Assembly (NCBI RefSeq): GCF_001552195.1
Contig: NZ_BCQS01000005.1
Span: 620,001-684,000, forward strand
Length of the DNA stretch: 64,000 nt
Direction: 5' to 3'
Source: Actinomadura latina NBRC 106108
Lineage (GTDB): Bacteria; Actinomycetota; Actinomycetes; Streptosporangiales; Streptosporangiaceae
Below are positions 26,369 through 35,833 of this stretch, in pieces; position 1 is the first letter of the stretch; each line of letters opens with the position of its first letter. The position numbers and the translations under genes were made by a program. A model generated the notes under the pieces. That model was not told the DNA's origin. It saw only the letters and a program-made list of their open reading frames with translations, and searched no databases.

Positions 26369-26792
26369 GGCGTCCGAATCTACCGGCGGGCCCGCGACGG
26401 CGTCGGCGCGCCATCGGTTCACCGGGAGAACCGGCCGGATGAGGACGCCGCCGCCGCGCGCCGTTCGAACCGGTCCAACGGCCCCGCCGCATTTCCGTCG
26501 CGGCGCGAAGGAGAGGGCCGCGCTTTGTCCGCCGGGACGGGACCGGATCCGTCACGGCGCGCGGGCAATACGGGCACGCGGACGCACATCGTCGCCGCAC
26601 GGCATTGACCGGAGGTCCAACAAAACCTGGAAGCCCAGGTCACGTTGTGAGTCAAAACTCATTTGATCGATTCGTCCGCACGAACGCGGACAGGGATAAT
26701 CGAAATTGCGTGGCGCCCGCGAGACGGGGCCGCGGGACCACGACCGGGGTGGGCGTGGCCTCGCTGCCGCCCGCGGGCGCCACGGCCCGGCC
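26369..26792. other. Intergenic region upstream of cinA with stem-loops
   Basis: About 424 bp without a convincing gene between cinA and the DUF1990 gene. It must hold the cinA promoter. Bases 26600-26710 are less GC-rich and carry three inverted repeats: ACCTGG-AAGC-CCAGGT (26628-26643), TGAGT-CAAA-ACTCA (near 26646) and GTCCGC-ACGAAC-GCGGAC (near 26672). The first is followed on the minus strand by a T-rich run and is annotated as a terminator. Confidence 0.55.
26620..26643 (-). terminator. Rho-independent terminator (minus strand)
   Basis: On the minus strand ACCTGG-GCTT-CCAGGT is followed directly by TTTGTT, a classic short hairpin plus U-rich tail. It would end transcripts from the pgsA/DUF1990 side before cinA, although it lies about 150 bp beyond the DUF1990 stop. 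Confidence 0.6.
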
Positions 26793-27305
26793 TCAGATAC
26801 GCGCCAGCCGGCGCAGCACGGCGCCGCAGCGGCGGGCGTAGAGACGCTGGAACAGCGGCACCAGCGGGCCCGCCAGCCGCGCCGCCGCCGTCGCCGGGCG
26901 GCTGAACGCGGTGACCGTCAGCCACACGTCGTCCTCCTCGTCCCGGTGCACGACGAACGACTCCTCACCCGACGCCGGATGCCCCGGCAGGGTCCCGTAC
27001 GCCCATCCGGCGTACCGCTCCTCCTCGCGCGTCCACACGATCCGGCAGGGCGCGTCGAGCCGCAGCGGGCCGACGCCGATCCCGACCACGACGGTCACGC
27101 CGGGCGCCGCGTGCGGGGCGGAGGCCGCCACCCGGGCGGGGAGCGCCCGGTGCATCCAAAAGTCCATCAACGCGTCGGCCGCGTCCCGGAAGGCCGCCTC
27201 GCCGCGCCCGACCGGCATGCGCTCCCGCAGGTAGCGGTACCCGGCGGGCCGCTCCGCGTCGCGCGTCGCGCCCACCTCGGGGTAGGTGAAGTCCTGTCCG
27301 GTCAT
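26793..27305 (-). CDS. DUF1990 family protein
   Basis: A 170-residue protein matching the DUF1990 family found in actinobacteria and plants. Recognisable parts are FTYPEVGATRD near the start, GYRYLRERMPVGRGEAAFRD, GPLRLDAPCRIVWTREEERY AGWAYGTLPGHP and GEESFVVHRDEEDDVWLTVTAFSRP. The family is thought to have a lipid- or small-molecule-binding (START-like) fold, but no activity is established. The ATG is one base past the pgsA stop, so it is probably translated with pgsA and rimO. It is an unusual addition between pgsA and cinA. Confidence 0.85.
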   Translation of the reverse strand: MTGQDFTYPEVGATRDAERPAGYRYLRERMPVGRGEAAFRDAADALMDFWMHRALPARVAASAPHAAPGVTVVVGIGVGPLRLDAPCRIVWTREEERYAGWAYGTLPGHPASGEESFVVHRDEEDDVWLTVTAFSRPATAAARLAGPLVPLFQRLYARRCGAVLRRLARI

Positions 27306-27306
27306 G

Positions 27307-27897
27307 TCAGGAAGACCCGGAGGCGCGGCGCATCCGCCACGCCTGGACGACGTAGTCGACGCCCGTGACGACGGTGACGACGAGGGCGGCGGCCATCGTG
27401 ACCCAGCGGACGTAGTCGAGCGGGCCCGGCAGGATGAAGAAGCCGATGGCGATGACCTGGAGCATCGTCTTCAGCTTCCCGCCCTTGCTGGCCGGAATGA
27501 CGCCGTGCCGGATGACCACGAACCGCATCACCGTGATGCCGACCTCGCGCACCATGATGGCGGCCGTCACCCACCACCACAGCTCTCCCATCACCGACAG
27601 GCTGACCAGCGCGGCGCCGGTGAGCGCCTTGTCGGCGATCGGGTCGGCGATCTTGCCGAAGTCGGTGACGAGGCCGCGGGCCCGCGCGATGTCCCCGTCG
27701 ATCTTGTCGGTGATCGAGGCGGCAGCGAACACCGCGAACGCGGCGAGCCGCCAGCCGGTCCCGTCCAGGAACAGCAGCCACACGAAGACCGGGACCAGCA
27801 CGATCCGGGCCATCGTCAGCGCGTTGGCGATGTTCCACACGCCGGCCGGGGGCGGGTCCGGGGTGCCCGCGACCGGATCCGGGGGACCCGCGATCAT
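27307..27897 (-). CDS. pgsA: CDP-diacylglycerol-glycerol-3-phosphate 3-phosphatidyltransferase
   Basis: PgsA makes phosphatidylglycerol phosphate, the committed step to phosphatidylglycerol and cardiolipin, in the cytoplasmic membrane. The 196-residue protein has the CDP-alcohol phosphotransferase signature spread over [20 protein letters not shown] (D-G-x2-A-R-x8-G-x3-D-x3-D) and about five hydrophobic segments. The N-terminal 20 residues are Pro-rich. The ATG overlaps the rimO stop by 4 bp. The rimO-pgsA-cinA order supports the call over other CDP-alcohol transferases. Confidence 0.93.
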   Translation of the reverse strand: MIAGPPDPVAGTPDPPPAGVWNIANALTMARIVLVPVFVWLLFLDGTGWRLAAFAVFAAASITDKIDGDIARARGLVTDFGKIADPIADKALTGAALVSLSVMGELWWWVTAAIMVREVGITVMRFVVIRHGVIPASKGGKLKTMLQVIAIGFFILPGPLDYVRWVTMAAALVVTVVTGVDYVVQAWRMRRASGSS

Positions 27898-29324
27898 GCC
27901 ACCTCCGCGATCAGGTCCGCACCGTCGCTGCCGGTGACGCGCGCCTCCACGATCTCGCCCAGCGCCAGTCCGGCGCCGCGGACGAGGACCGTCCCGTCCA
28001 CCTCCGGCGCCTGGTGCTCGGCGCGCCCCTCGAAGCCGCCCTCCCCCGCGTTGTCCTCCGGCAGGGCCTTATCCTCCAGCAGGACGCGGACCCGCGTGCC
28101 GATCCGGTCCTCGGCCCGCTGGGATGTCAGCTCCTGCGCGATACCGGACAGCTCGTCGACGCGGCGCGCGACCTCGGCCGGATCCAGCTTGCCGTCCAGG
28201 TTCGCGGCCTCGGTGCCGTCCTCGTCGGAGTAGCCGAACACGCCGACCGCGTCCAGCCTCGCGGCGGACAGGAACTCCGCCAGCTCCTCGAAGTCGTCCT
28301 CGGTCTCGCCGGGGAAGCCGACGATGAAGTTGGACCGCACGCCCGCCTCCGGCGCCAGCGCGCGGATCTGGTCGAGCAGCCCGAGGAACCGCTCCCGGTC
28401 GCCGAACCGCCGCATCGAGCGCAGCACCGGGCCGGACGCGTGCTGGAACGACATGTCGAAGTAGGGTGCGACGCCGGGCGTGCCGCAGATCGCCTCGATG
28501 AGGCCGGGACGCGTCTCGGCGGGCTGCAGGTAGCTGACCCGGACGCGCTCGATCCCGTCCACGGCGGCGAGGCCGGGCAGCAGCCGCTCCAGCGCGCGCA
28601 GGTCGCCGAGGTCCTTGCCGTAGGACGTCGAGTTCTCGCTGACGAGGACCAGCTCGCGGACGCCGTGCCCGGCGAGCCAGCGCGCCTCCTCCAGCACCTC
28701 CGCCGGCGGGCGCGACACGTACGCACCGCGGAACGCGGGGATCGCGCAGAACGTGCAGCGCCGGTCGCAGCCGGACGCGAGCTTCAGCGGCGCCACCGGG
28801 CCGCCGCCGAGCCGCCGCCGCAGCACCCGGGGGCCGGACGCGGGCGCCACCCCGTCCGGCAGGTCGGCCGGGCCGCCGTGCCCGGGGACCGCCACCTGGG
28901 ACGCCGACCGCTCCACCGGGCTGATCGGCAGCAGGGTCCGGCGGTCGCGCGGCGTGTGCGCCTCCCGCCTGCGGCCCGCCATGACGTCGTCGAGCCGCTC
29001 CCCGATGCCGGCGTAGTCGTCGAAGCCGAGCACCGCGTCGGCCTCCGGCAGCGCCTCCGCCAGCTCCTTGCCGTACCGCTCGGCCATGCAGCCGGCCGCC
29101 ACGACCTTCGCGCCCGAGTCGTGCGCGGCGAGCAGCGTGTCGATGGAGTCCTTCTTGGCGGCCTCGATGAACCCGCAGGTGTTGACGACCACCACGTCGG
29201 CGCCGTCCGCGCCGTCGGCCAGGTCCCAGCCCGCGTCCTCGATGCGCGCGGCGAGCTCCTCGGAATCGACCTCGTTGCGGGCGCAGCCGAGCGTGATGAG
29301 CGAGACCTTGCGGCGAGTGGACAT
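27894..29324 (-). CDS. rimO: Ribosomal protein S12 methylthiotransferase RimO
   Basis: RimO adds a methylthio group to an aspartate of ribosomal protein S12, using two Fe-S clusters. The 476-residue protein has the N-terminal UPF0004 cysteines ([23 protein letters not shown]), the radical-SAM motif [11 protein letters not shown], and a C-terminal TRAM domain ([11 protein letters not shown] ... ADLIAEVA). A 40-residue low-complexity insert (around 140-175) precedes the radical-SAM domain, as in other actinobacterial RimO. The ATG at 29324 gives [14 protein letters not shown]; the frame extends ten codons upstream without support. Confidence 0.95.
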   Translation of the reverse strand: MSTRRKVSLITLGCARNEVDSEELAARIEDAGWDLADGADGADVVVVNTCGFIEAAKKDSIDTLLAAHDSGAKVVAAGCMAERYGKELAEALPEADAVLGFDDYAGIGERLDDVMAGRRREAHTPRDRRTLLPISPVERSASQVAVPGHGGPADLPDGVAPASGPRVLRRRLGGGPVAPLKLASGCDRRCTFCAIPAFRGAYVSRPPAEVLEEARWLAGHGVRELVLVSENSTSYGKDLGDLRALERLLPGLAAVDGIERVRVSYLQPAETRPGLIEAICGTPGVAPYFDMSFQHASGPVLRSMRRFGDRERFLGLLDQIRALAPEAGVRSNFIVGFPGETEDDFEELAEFLSAARLDAVGVFGYSDEDGTEAANLDGKLDPAEVARRVDELSGIAQELTSQRAEDRIGTRVRVLLEDKALPEDNAGEGGFEGRAEHQAPEVDGTVLVRGAGLALGEIVEARVTGSDGADLIAEVA

Positions 29325-29414
29325 GCCCCTAAAGGTAATGGGCCTCGGCGCCAAGGCGTACCAGCGGCCCCTAAGCGAATCGTCACAAAGGCGGATGACC
29401 CTTGAGCCCCCGGC

Positions 29415-30170
29415 TCAGGCGGGTTCGGGGTCGTTGCGGTCGAAGCTCAGCCGCTGCACGCCCTTGCCCTTGCCGGGCGAGCCGATGTCCTTGCCGTTGA
29501 CGGTCAGGTTGACGCTGCCGCCGACGCCGACCACCAGCTTGACCTTCTTCTTGGCGGTGAAGTCCTTCTCCTCGCCCTTGTGCAGGGTGCCGATGAACAG
29601 TGTCTCGCCCTTGTCGCCGATGACGTTCAGCCACGTGGTGCGCTTGGCCTCGACCCGCACCTCGACCTTGGTGCGCGGCGCCTCCGCGACCGGCGCGCCG
29701 CTCTTGGGCGGCGCGGACGCGGACGGCGACGGGGAGGGCGGCGCGGGCGTGCCCGCGACCTGCTGCGCGGTGCGCTGCTCGCCGCCGCCGCCGTGGCCGA
29801 CCACCTGGACGACGCCGTAGATGACGACGAGGGCGAGGGCGAGCACCATCGCGGCGCTCCAGTTCGGCGCCTTGCGCTCCCGGAACGCGACGGGCTGCTC
29901 CGGCTCGAACGCCGACAGCACCGAGACGGGCTGCGGGGCGCCGCCGTGCGCGGCGTCGAACTCGGCGACGAGCGGCTCCGGGTCGATGCGGATGACCCGG
30001 GAGATGCTGCGGATGTGGCCGCGGGCGTAGAAGTTGCCGCCGCACAGCGAGAAGTCGTCGGCCTCCATGCCGCGAATAACGGTTTCCCGGATCCGCGTCT
30101 GGAGACTCACCTGTGTCACCGAGAGACCGGCCCGCTCGCGCTCCTCCGCCAAGGTCTCACCGATGCTCAC
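29415..30170 (-). CDS. RodZ-like HTH membrane protein (DUF4115)
   Basis: A 251-residue protein with a cytoplasmic helix-turn-helix of the HTH_25/RodZ type (SIGETLAEERERAGLSVTQV), one transmembrane segment (about 108-128, AAMVLALALVVIYGVVQVVG), a Pro/Ser/Ala-rich linker and a DUF4115 beta domain outside. RodZ links MreB to cell-wall synthesis in rods; the actinobacterial homologue between ftsK and rimO has no settled role. The GTG at 30170 has a perfect AAGGAGG site seven bases upstream; the open frame before it reads non-homologous Arg/Pro sequence. Confidence 0.88.
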   Translation of the reverse strand: MSIGETLAEERERAGLSVTQVSLQTRIRETVIRGMEADDFSLCGGNFYARGHIRSISRVIRIDPEPLVAEFDAAHGGAPQPVSVLSAFEPEQPVAFRERKAPNWSAAMVLALALVVIYGVVQVVGHGGGGEQRTAQQVAGTPAPPSPSPSASAPPKSGAPVAEAPRTKVEVRVEAKRTTWLNVIGDKGETLFIGTLHKGEEKDFTAKKKVKLVVGVGGSVNLTVNGKDIGSPGKGKGVQRLSFDRNDPEPA

Positions 30171-30312
30171 CTCGGGCCTCCTTCGGGGGCGCTCGTGGCC
30201 GATCTTCTGCGACACCAGTCTAGGAACGGGAATGCCCGCTGGGCGACAGCCGACACGTTCGAAACAGGGCAAGATTTCGCATCATTCCGTAATGCTCCGG
30301 CCTTACCCCGCC

Positions 30313-30355
30313 CGGCCGCCGCTCAGGCGCCGCTCGGCCGCCGCTCAGGCGCCGC
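30313..30355. repeat. Duplicated 21-bp segment spanning the ftsK stop
   Basis: Two exact copies of a 21-mer (30313-30333 and 30335-30355, beginning CGGCCGCCGCTCAGGCGCC) lie one base apart. The second copy contains the ftsK stop codon and the first repeats it downstream, as if the gene end had been tandemly duplicated. Confidence 0.8.
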
Positions 30356-32957
30356 CGCGCAGTTCCGCGAGCACCCCGGGGAGATCGTCCGGTTTGGCCA
30401 GCACGTCCCGCGCCTTGGAGCCCTCGCTCGGCCCGACGATGTCGCGGCTCTCCATCAGGTCCATCAGCCGGCCGGCCTTGGCGAAACCGACGCGGAGCTT
30501 GCGCTGCAGCATCGACGTCGACCCGAACTGCGTCGAGACGACCAGCTCGATCGCCTGGACGAGCAGGTCCATGTCGTCGCCGATCTCCTCGTCGATCTCC
30601 TTCTTCGGCTTGTTCGACTCGGCGACGTCCTCGCGGTAGTTCGCCTCCATCTGCTTCTTGCAGTGGTCGACGACCCCGTGGATCTCCTTCTCCGACACGT
30701 AGGCGTTCTGCAGCCGCATCGGCTTGCTCGCGCCCATCGGCAGGAACAGCGCGTCGCCCTGCCCCACGAGCTTCTCCGCGCCCGGCTGGTCGAGGATGAC
30801 GCGGCTGTCGGACAGCGACGACGTCGCGAACGCCAGCCGGGACGGCACGTTGGCCTTGATGAGCCCGGTCACGACGTCCACCGACGGCCGCTGCGTGGCC
30901 AGCACCAGGTGGATGCCGGCGGCGCGGGCGAGCTGGGTGATGCGGACGACCGAGTCCTCCACGTCGCGCGGCGCGACCATCATCAGGTCGGCCAGCTCGT
31001 CCACGATGACCAGCATGTACGGGTACGGCGTGTAGACACGCTCGCTGCCGGGCGGCGGCTTGAGCTTGCCCGCCTTCACCGCCTTGTTGAAGTCGTCGAT
31101 GTGCCGGTACCCGGACGCGGCCAGGTCGTCGTAGCGGCGGTCCATCTCCCCGACGACCCACTCCAGGGCCTCGGCGGCCTTCTTCGGGCTGGTGATGATC
31201 GGCGTGATCAGGTGCGGGATGCCCTGGTACATCGTCAGCTCGACCCGCTTGGGGTCGACCAGGATCATCCGCACCTCGTCCGGCGTGGCGCGCATCAGGA
31301 TCGAGCAGATGAGCCCGTTGATGCACGTCGACTTGCCGGCGCCGGTGGCGCCCGCGATGAGGATGTGCGGCATCTTCGCCAGGTTCGCCACGACCGTGCG
31401 CCCCTCGACGTCCTTGCCGAGCCCCACGATCATCGGGTGGTGCTCGTTGGTCGCGGCCGGCGAGCGGAGCACGTCGCCGAGGCTGACGATGTCCTTGTCG
31501 GTGTTGGGGATCTCCACCCCGATCGCGGACTTGCCGGGGATCGGGGAGATGATGCGCACGTCGGCGCTCTTCACCGCGTAGGCGATGTTCTTGGTCAGCG
31601 CGATGACCTTCTCGACCTTCACCGCCGGGCCCAGCTCGATCTCGTACCGGGTGATCGTCGGACCGCGGGTGAACCCGGTGACCTGCGCGTCGATGTCGAA
31701 CTGCTCCAGCACGCCGGTGAGCGCGTTGACCACCGTGTCGTTGGCCTTCGTCCGCGGCTTGGACACGCTCCCGGGCCGCAGCGCCGACGGGTCGGGCAGC
31801 ACGTAGATCTCGCCGGACGACGACAGCGGCAACTGCTCGGACCGGCGCGGCGCGGGGGTCGGGTCGGGCGCCTCGTGCGGCGCCCCGGCCATGGACTCGC
31901 CCGCCACGTGCTCGTCCCCCGGCTCGTGCGGGGGCTCGTCGTCGGCGGGCGGCGCGGGCGGCGGGACGCCGGGGCCGAACGGGTCGGGCTCGAACAGCTC
32001 GTCGGCGAGGTCGCGCCTCGGCCGGCCGGCCTTCTCGGGCTCCTCCTCCAGCAGCGGCGTGTCGTACGGCCGGGAGTGCTCGCCGACCTCCAGCTCGTCG
32101 CCGCCGTCGTCGGGCTTCTTCTTGCGGCGCCGCTTCTTCGGCGCGTCCTCGCCGTCCGCCTCGCCGGCGGACGGGTGCTCCGCGCGGCTCTGCAGCGTCG
32201 CCATCGCCCACAGGTCGGTGACCCGCTCGGGGACCTTCGCGATCGGCGTCGCGGTGACGACCAGCAGCCCGAACCCGGACAGGAGCAGCAGCAGCGGGAC
32301 GGCCACCCACCCGCTGAGCGCCGCGTCGAGCGGGGCGGACACCAGCCAGCCGATGACGCCGCCGGACTCCCGGACGCCGGCCATGTCCTTCGCCGGGGAC
32401 GGGACGCCGGCGGAGATGTGCAGGATGCCGAGCACGCCGACGCCGAGCGCGGTGATGCCGATGACGATGCGGCCGGTGTCCTCGTGGTGCTCGGGGTGGC
32501 GCAGCGTCCGCCACGCCAGCAGCGCCAGCAGCACGGGCAGCGCCATCGCCATGATGCCGAGCCCGCCGCGCACGACCTTCTCCAGCGCGATCGTGACGAC
32601 GCCGTCCGGCCGGAACCAGGTGACGGAGGCCAGCACGATCGACGAGCCGAGCAGCGCCAGCCCCAGGCCGTCGCGCCGGTGCTCGGGGTCGAGGTTGCGG
32701 GCGCCGTGCCCGTAGGCGCGGAAGACGGACCCGACCGCGACGGCCGCGAGCAGGTACAGCCTGAACAGGAGCTTGAAGAACCCGAGGACGGCCTGGGAGA
32801 TCGGGTCGGGCTTCTGCGGGGGACGCCCCCGCCCCGAGCCGCGGCCCTTGGAGGTGCCGCTCGGTCGCTTCCGGGGGGAGGAACCTGCGGGCTTGCGAGC
32901 CCCACTGCCCCCCGCACGCGAAGAGGTTTTCGCACCCCCGGACGCACGTGTGGCCAT
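30345..32957 (-). CDS. ftsK: DNA translocase FtsK/SpoIIIE
   Basis: FtsK is the septal ATPase pumping chromosomal DNA during division or sporulation. The 870-residue protein has a basic Gly/Ser-rich N-terminus, about four membrane segments (residues 50-230), an acidic Pro-rich linker (270-370), then the motor with Walker A AGATGAGKST and Walker B MLVIVDELADLMM. The C-terminal gamma winged helix (STSMLQRKLRVGFAKAGRLMDLME) reads KOPS DNA sites. The ATG at 32957 gives MATRASGG; the six codons upstream are not needed. It lies between rnj and the RodZ-like gene as in other actinobacteria. Confidence 0.95.
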   Translation of the reverse strand: MATRASGGAKTSSRAGGSGARKPAGSSPRKRPSGTSKGRGSGRGRPPQKPDPISQAVLGFFKLLFRLYLLAAVAVGSVFRAYGHGARNLDPEHRRDGLGLALLGSSIVLASVTWFRPDGVVTIALEKVVRGGLGIMAMALPVLLALLAWRTLRHPEHHEDTGRIVIGITALGVGVLGILHISAGVPSPAKDMAGVRESGGVIGWLVSAPLDAALSGWVAVPLLLLLSGFGLLVVTATPIAKVPERVTDLWAMATLQSRAEHPSAGEADGEDAPKKRRRKKKPDDGGDELEVGEHSRPYDTPLLEEEPEKAGRPRRDLADELFEPDPFGPGVPPPAPPADDEPPHEPGDEHVAGESMAGAPHEAPDPTPAPRRSEQLPLSSSGEIYVLPDPSALRPGSVSKPRTKANDTVVNALTGVLEQFDIDAQVTGFTRGPTITRYEIELGPAVKVEKVIALTKNIAYAVKSADVRIISPIPGKSAIGVEIPNTDKDIVSLGDVLRSPAATNEHHPMIVGLGKDVEGRTVVANLAKMPHILIAGATGAGKSTCINGLICSILMRATPDEVRMILVDPKRVELTMYQGIPHLITPIITSPKKAAEALEWVVGEMDRRYDDLAASGYRHIDDFNKAVKAGKLKPPPGSERVYTPYPYMLVIVDELADLMMVAPRDVEDSVVRITQLARAAGIHLVLATQRPSVDVVTGLIKANVPSRLAFATSSLSDSRVILDQPGAEKLVGQGDALFLPMGASKPMRLQNAYVSEKEIHGVVDHCKKQMEANYREDVAESNKPKKEIDEEIGDDMDLLVQAIELVVSTQFGSTSMLQRKLRVGFAKAGRLMDLMESRDIVGPSEGSKARDVLAKPDDLPGVLAELRGGA

Positions 32958-33013
32958 GGTTATGAGAGTAACCAAGGACCCAGGCGGTTCCAGGGATGGC
33001 GAGAGGGCGTGTT

Positions 33014-33051
33014 GGGGAGTCCGGACGGCCGCGCGGCCGTCCGGACTCCCC
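33014..33051. terminator. Perfect-palindrome terminator after rnj
   Basis: A perfect 38-bp palindrome (GGGGAGTCCGGACGGCCGC and its complement) lies 20 bp beyond the rnj stop and ahead of ftsK. It is very stable but has no loop bases and no U-run, a form often seen at actinobacterial gene ends. Confidence 0.75.
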
Positions 33052-33070
33052 CTCGCTCAGTCCTCCACGC

Positions 33071-34756
33071 CTAGACCTCCACGACCACCGGCACGATCAT
33101 CGGGCGGCGCCGGTAGTTGTCGCTCACCCACTTGCCGACGGTGCGCCGGATGAGCTGGCTCATCTGGTGCACGTCGTTGACGCCGTCGCCGGCGGCGTCC
33201 CGCAGGGTGGCCTCGATCCGCTCGATGACCTCGTCGAAGTCCTCGTTGACGATGCCGGCGCCGCGGGCGTGCACCTCCGGCCCGGCGACGACCTTGCCGG
33301 ACGTGGAGTCGATGCCGATGACGATGGAGACGAACCCCTCCTCGCCGAGGATGCGCCGGTCCTTCAGCGAGGTCTCGGTGACCTCGCCGACCGACAGCCC
33401 GTCCACGTACACGTACCCGGCCGGGACGGCGCCGACGATCTTGGCGCGGCCGTCCACGAGGTCGACGACGACGCCGTCCTCGGCGATGGCGATGCCCTCT
33501 TCCGGCACCCCGGTGAGCGCGGCGAGCTTGGCGTGCGCGCGCAGGTGCCGCCACTCCCCGTGGATGGGGACGAAGTTGGCCGGCTTGGTCACGTTCAGCA
33601 CGTACAGCAGTTCGCCGGCCGAGGCGTGCCCGGACACGTGCACGAGCGCGTTGCCCTTGTGCACGATGCGGGCGCCCCAGCGGGTGAGGCCGTTGATGAC
33701 GCGGTTGACCGCGTTCTCGTTGCCCGGGATCAGCGAGGACGCCAGCAGCACGGTGTCGCCCTCGGTGATGCGGATCGAGTGGTCGCGGTTCGCCATCCGC
33801 GACAGCGCCGACATCGGCTCGCCCTGCGACCCGGTGCACACCAGCACCAGGCGGTCGCCGGGGATGTCGTCCAGCTCCTTCTGCTCGACCATGATGCCGT
33901 CGGGCACGTTGAGGTAGCCGAGTTCTCGCGCGACGCCCATGTTGCGCACCATCGACCGGCCGATGAAGCACACCTTGCGGTTGTTGGCGACGGCGGCGTC
34001 CAGGACCTGCTGGACGCGGTGGATGTGCGAGGCGAAGCAGGCGACGATGAGCCGCTCCTGCGCGGTGCGGAACACCTCGTCCACGACCGGGCCGATGTTG
34101 CGCTCGCTGGTGACGAACCCGGGCACCTCGGCGTTGGTCGAGTCCGACATCAGCAGGTCGACGCCCTCGGCGCCGAGCCGGGCGAACCCGGGCAGGTCGG
34201 TGAGCCGGCCGTCCAGCGGCAGCTGGTCCATCTTGAAGTCGCCGGTGTGCAGGACGAGCCCCGCGGGAGTGCGGAGGGCGACGGCGAGCGCGTCCGGGAT
34301 CGAGTGGTTGACGGCGAGGAACTCGCAGTCGAACGGCCCGAAGGTACGGCGCTCGCCCTCCACGACCACGTCGGTGACCGGCTTGATGCGGTGCTCGGCG
34401 AGCTTGGCCTCCAGCAGCGCCAGCGTGAGCCTGGAGCCGACGATGGGAATGTCGCGGCGTTCGCGCAGCAGGTAGGGCACGGCGCCGAGGTGGTCCTCGT
34501 GGCCGTGCGTGAGGATGACGGCCTCGACGTCGCCGAGGCGGTCCCTGATGTACTCGAAGTCGGGCAGTATCAGATCGACGCCGGGCTGCTCGGTCTCGGG
34601 GAACAGCACGCCGCAGTCGACGATGAGCAGGCGTCCGCCGTACTCGAACACCGTCATGTTGCGGCCGATCTCCCCGAGCCCGCCCAGCGCGACGATGCGC
34701 AGGCCGCGTTCGGGCGGCGCGGGCGGGTCCGACAGCTCCGGGTGAGGATGACTCAC
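33071..34756 (-). CDS. rnj: Ribonuclease J
   Basis: RNase J is a zinc-dependent metallo-beta-lactamase/beta-CASP nuclease with 5'-3' exonuclease and endonuclease activity, used in RNA decay and rRNA maturation. The 561-residue protein has the metal motif LTHGHEDHLGAVP, the aspartate in HTGDFKMD, the beta-CASP motif region SDSTNAEVPG, CTGSQGEPMSAL, and HVSGHASAGEL. The ATG overlaps the dapA stop (ATGA), the usual dapA-rnj pairing. Length is normal for the family. Confidence 0.96.
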   Translation of the reverse strand: MSHPHPELSDPPAPPERGLRIVALGGLGEIGRNMTVFEYGGRLLIVDCGVLFPETEQPGVDLILPDFEYIRDRLGDVEAVILTHGHEDHLGAVPYLLRERRDIPIVGSRLTLALLEAKLAEHRIKPVTDVVVEGERRTFGPFDCEFLAVNHSIPDALAVALRTPAGLVLHTGDFKMDQLPLDGRLTDLPGFARLGAEGVDLLMSDSTNAEVPGFVTSERNIGPVVDEVFRTAQERLIVACFASHIHRVQQVLDAAVANNRKVCFIGRSMVRNMGVARELGYLNVPDGIMVEQKELDDIPGDRLVLVCTGSQGEPMSALSRMANRDHSIRITEGDTVLLASSLIPGNENAVNRVINGLTRWGARIVHKGNALVHVSGHASAGELLYVLNVTKPANFVPIHGEWRHLRAHAKLAALTGVPEEGIAIAEDGVVVDLVDGRAKIVGAVPAGYVYVDGLSVGEVTETSLKDRRILGEEGFVSIVIGIDSTSGKVVAGPEVHARGAGIVNEDFDEVIERIEATLRDAAGDGVNDVHQMSQLIRRTVGKWVSDNYRRRPMIVPVVVEV

Positions 34757-35691
34757 CGGGCAACCTCCGGGATGACTACCTCCGGCACTTTGACTCCCCC
34801 TATCGTGAGGTCTTCTCGCAGGCGCGCCGCGAACTCCGGCGTGGCCTCCACCAGCGGCGCGCGGAGCGGGCCGCCTCCGGGGAGGCCGAGCAGGTTCAGC
34901 GCTGCCTTGACGGCGATGGCGCCCTGCGTACGGGTCATGATGGCGGTGACCACGGGCAGCAGCCGCCGGTGGATCTCCAGCGCCCGCCCGTGCTCACCGG
35001 CGCGGTATGCGTCGATCATCTCATGGAGTTCGACGCCGACGACATGCCCGACCACGCTGACGAACCCCGCCGCGCCGACCGACAGCCAGGGCAGGTTGAG
35101 GTTGTCGTCGCCGGAATACCAGACCAGGTCGGTCTGCGCCATCACGCGGGACGCGCCGAACAGGTCGCCCTTGGCGTCCTTGACGGCGATGATCCGCGGG
35201 TGGTCGGCGAGCTGGACGAGCGTGTCGTTCTCGATCGGCACCCCGGTGCGCCCCGGGATGTCGTACAGCATGCAGGGCAGTCCCGTCGCGTCGGCCACCG
35301 CGGTGAAGTGGCGGACGAGGCCCTCCTGCGGGGGCTTGTTGTAGTAGGGCGTGACCACGAGCAGCGCGTGCGCGCCGGCGGCCTCGGCCTGCCGCGCGAG
35401 TTTCAGGGTGTGCTCGGTGTGGTTCGTCCCGGCACCGGCGACGATCACGGCGCGGTCGCCGACCGCTTCGATGACCGTGCGCAGAAGCGTGCTCTTCTCG
35501 TCGTCGCTCGTCGTGGGCGACTCGCCCGTCGTCCCGTTGACGACGAGGCCGTCGTGGCGCCGCTCGTCGACCAGGTGGGTCGCGAGGCGCGCGGCGCCGT
35601 CGTAGTCGACGCCGCCGTCGGGCAGGAACGGAGTGACCATGGCGGTCAGCATCCGTCCAAACGGAGCGTCAGTCGATGTGCTGGGTGCCAT
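34753..35691 (-). CDS. dapA: 4-hydroxy-tetrahydrodipicolinate synthase
   Basis: DapA condenses pyruvate with aspartate semialdehyde, the first step to diaminopimelate and lysine. The 312-residue TIM-barrel protein has the pyruvate-binding GTTGESPTTS, the tyrosine in LPCMLYDIPGRTG, and the Schiff-base lysine in IIAVKDAKGDL. The ATG at 35691 gives MAPSTSTDAPFGRMLTAMVTPF; the upstream open frame crosses a palindrome and is not homologous. dapB is encoded 11.5 kb away in the same orientation, beyond the accessory block. Confidence 0.95.
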   Translation of the reverse strand: MAPSTSTDAPFGRMLTAMVTPFLPDGGVDYDGAARLATHLVDERRHDGLVVNGTTGESPTTSDDEKSTLLRTVIEAVGDRAVIVAGAGTNHTEHTLKLARQAEAAGAHALLVVTPYYNKPPQEGLVRHFTAVADATGLPCMLYDIPGRTGVPIENDTLVQLADHPRIIAVKDAKGDLFGASRVMAQTDLVWYSGDDNLNLPWLSVGAAGFVSVVGHVVGVELHEMIDAYRAGEHGRALEIHRRLLPVVTAIMTRTQGAIAVKAALNLLGLPGGGPLRAPLVEATPEFAARLREDLTIGGVKVPEVVIPEVAR

Positions 35692-35696
35692 GCAAC

Positions 35697-35710
35697 GAAC
35701 GGTACCGTTC
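35697..35710. promoter_or_regulatory. Perfect 14-bp palindrome in front of dapA
   Basis: GAACGGTACCGTTC is a perfect palindrome ending five bases before the dapA ATG. It could be an operator or could affect translation initiation. It has six bases between GAAC and GTTC, so it is not a standard SOS box. The binding factor is unknown. Confidence 0.45.
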
Positions 35711-35750
35711 CGACCGTTCTCCTTGGACCCGCAGGTCGTACATAAAGGGA

Positions 35751-35794
35751 GAAGCCGCCGCCACACGCTCGGGGGTACGCGTGGCGACGGCTTC
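35751..35794 (-). terminator. Terminator hairpin upstream of dapA
   Basis: Arms GAAGCCGCCGCCAC and GTGGCGACGGCTTC pair with one mismatch around a 16-base loop. On the minus strand the stem is followed by TCCCTTTAT, fitting termination of the small gene ending at 35834. Confidence 0.65.
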
Positions 35795-35833
35795 CATCAC
35801 CACATCGTGGCACGCAAATGCCGCGTTACGGGG

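Noticed and set aside
29580..33074. 1164-codon plus-strand open frame across the RodZ-like gene and ftsK
   Set aside because: It is antisense to two well-supported genes and their intergenic region; its composition is typical of a shadow frame.
35697..35710. GAAC...GTTC at dapA read as an SOS box
   Set aside because: The spacer is six bases instead of four, so it does not fit the LexA consensus seen at recA.
35751..35794. Large stem-loop upstream of dapA considered as a lysine riboswitch
   Set aside because: It is a single long hairpin followed by a T-rich run, without the multi-helix junction of a lysine riboswitch; a terminator explains it better.
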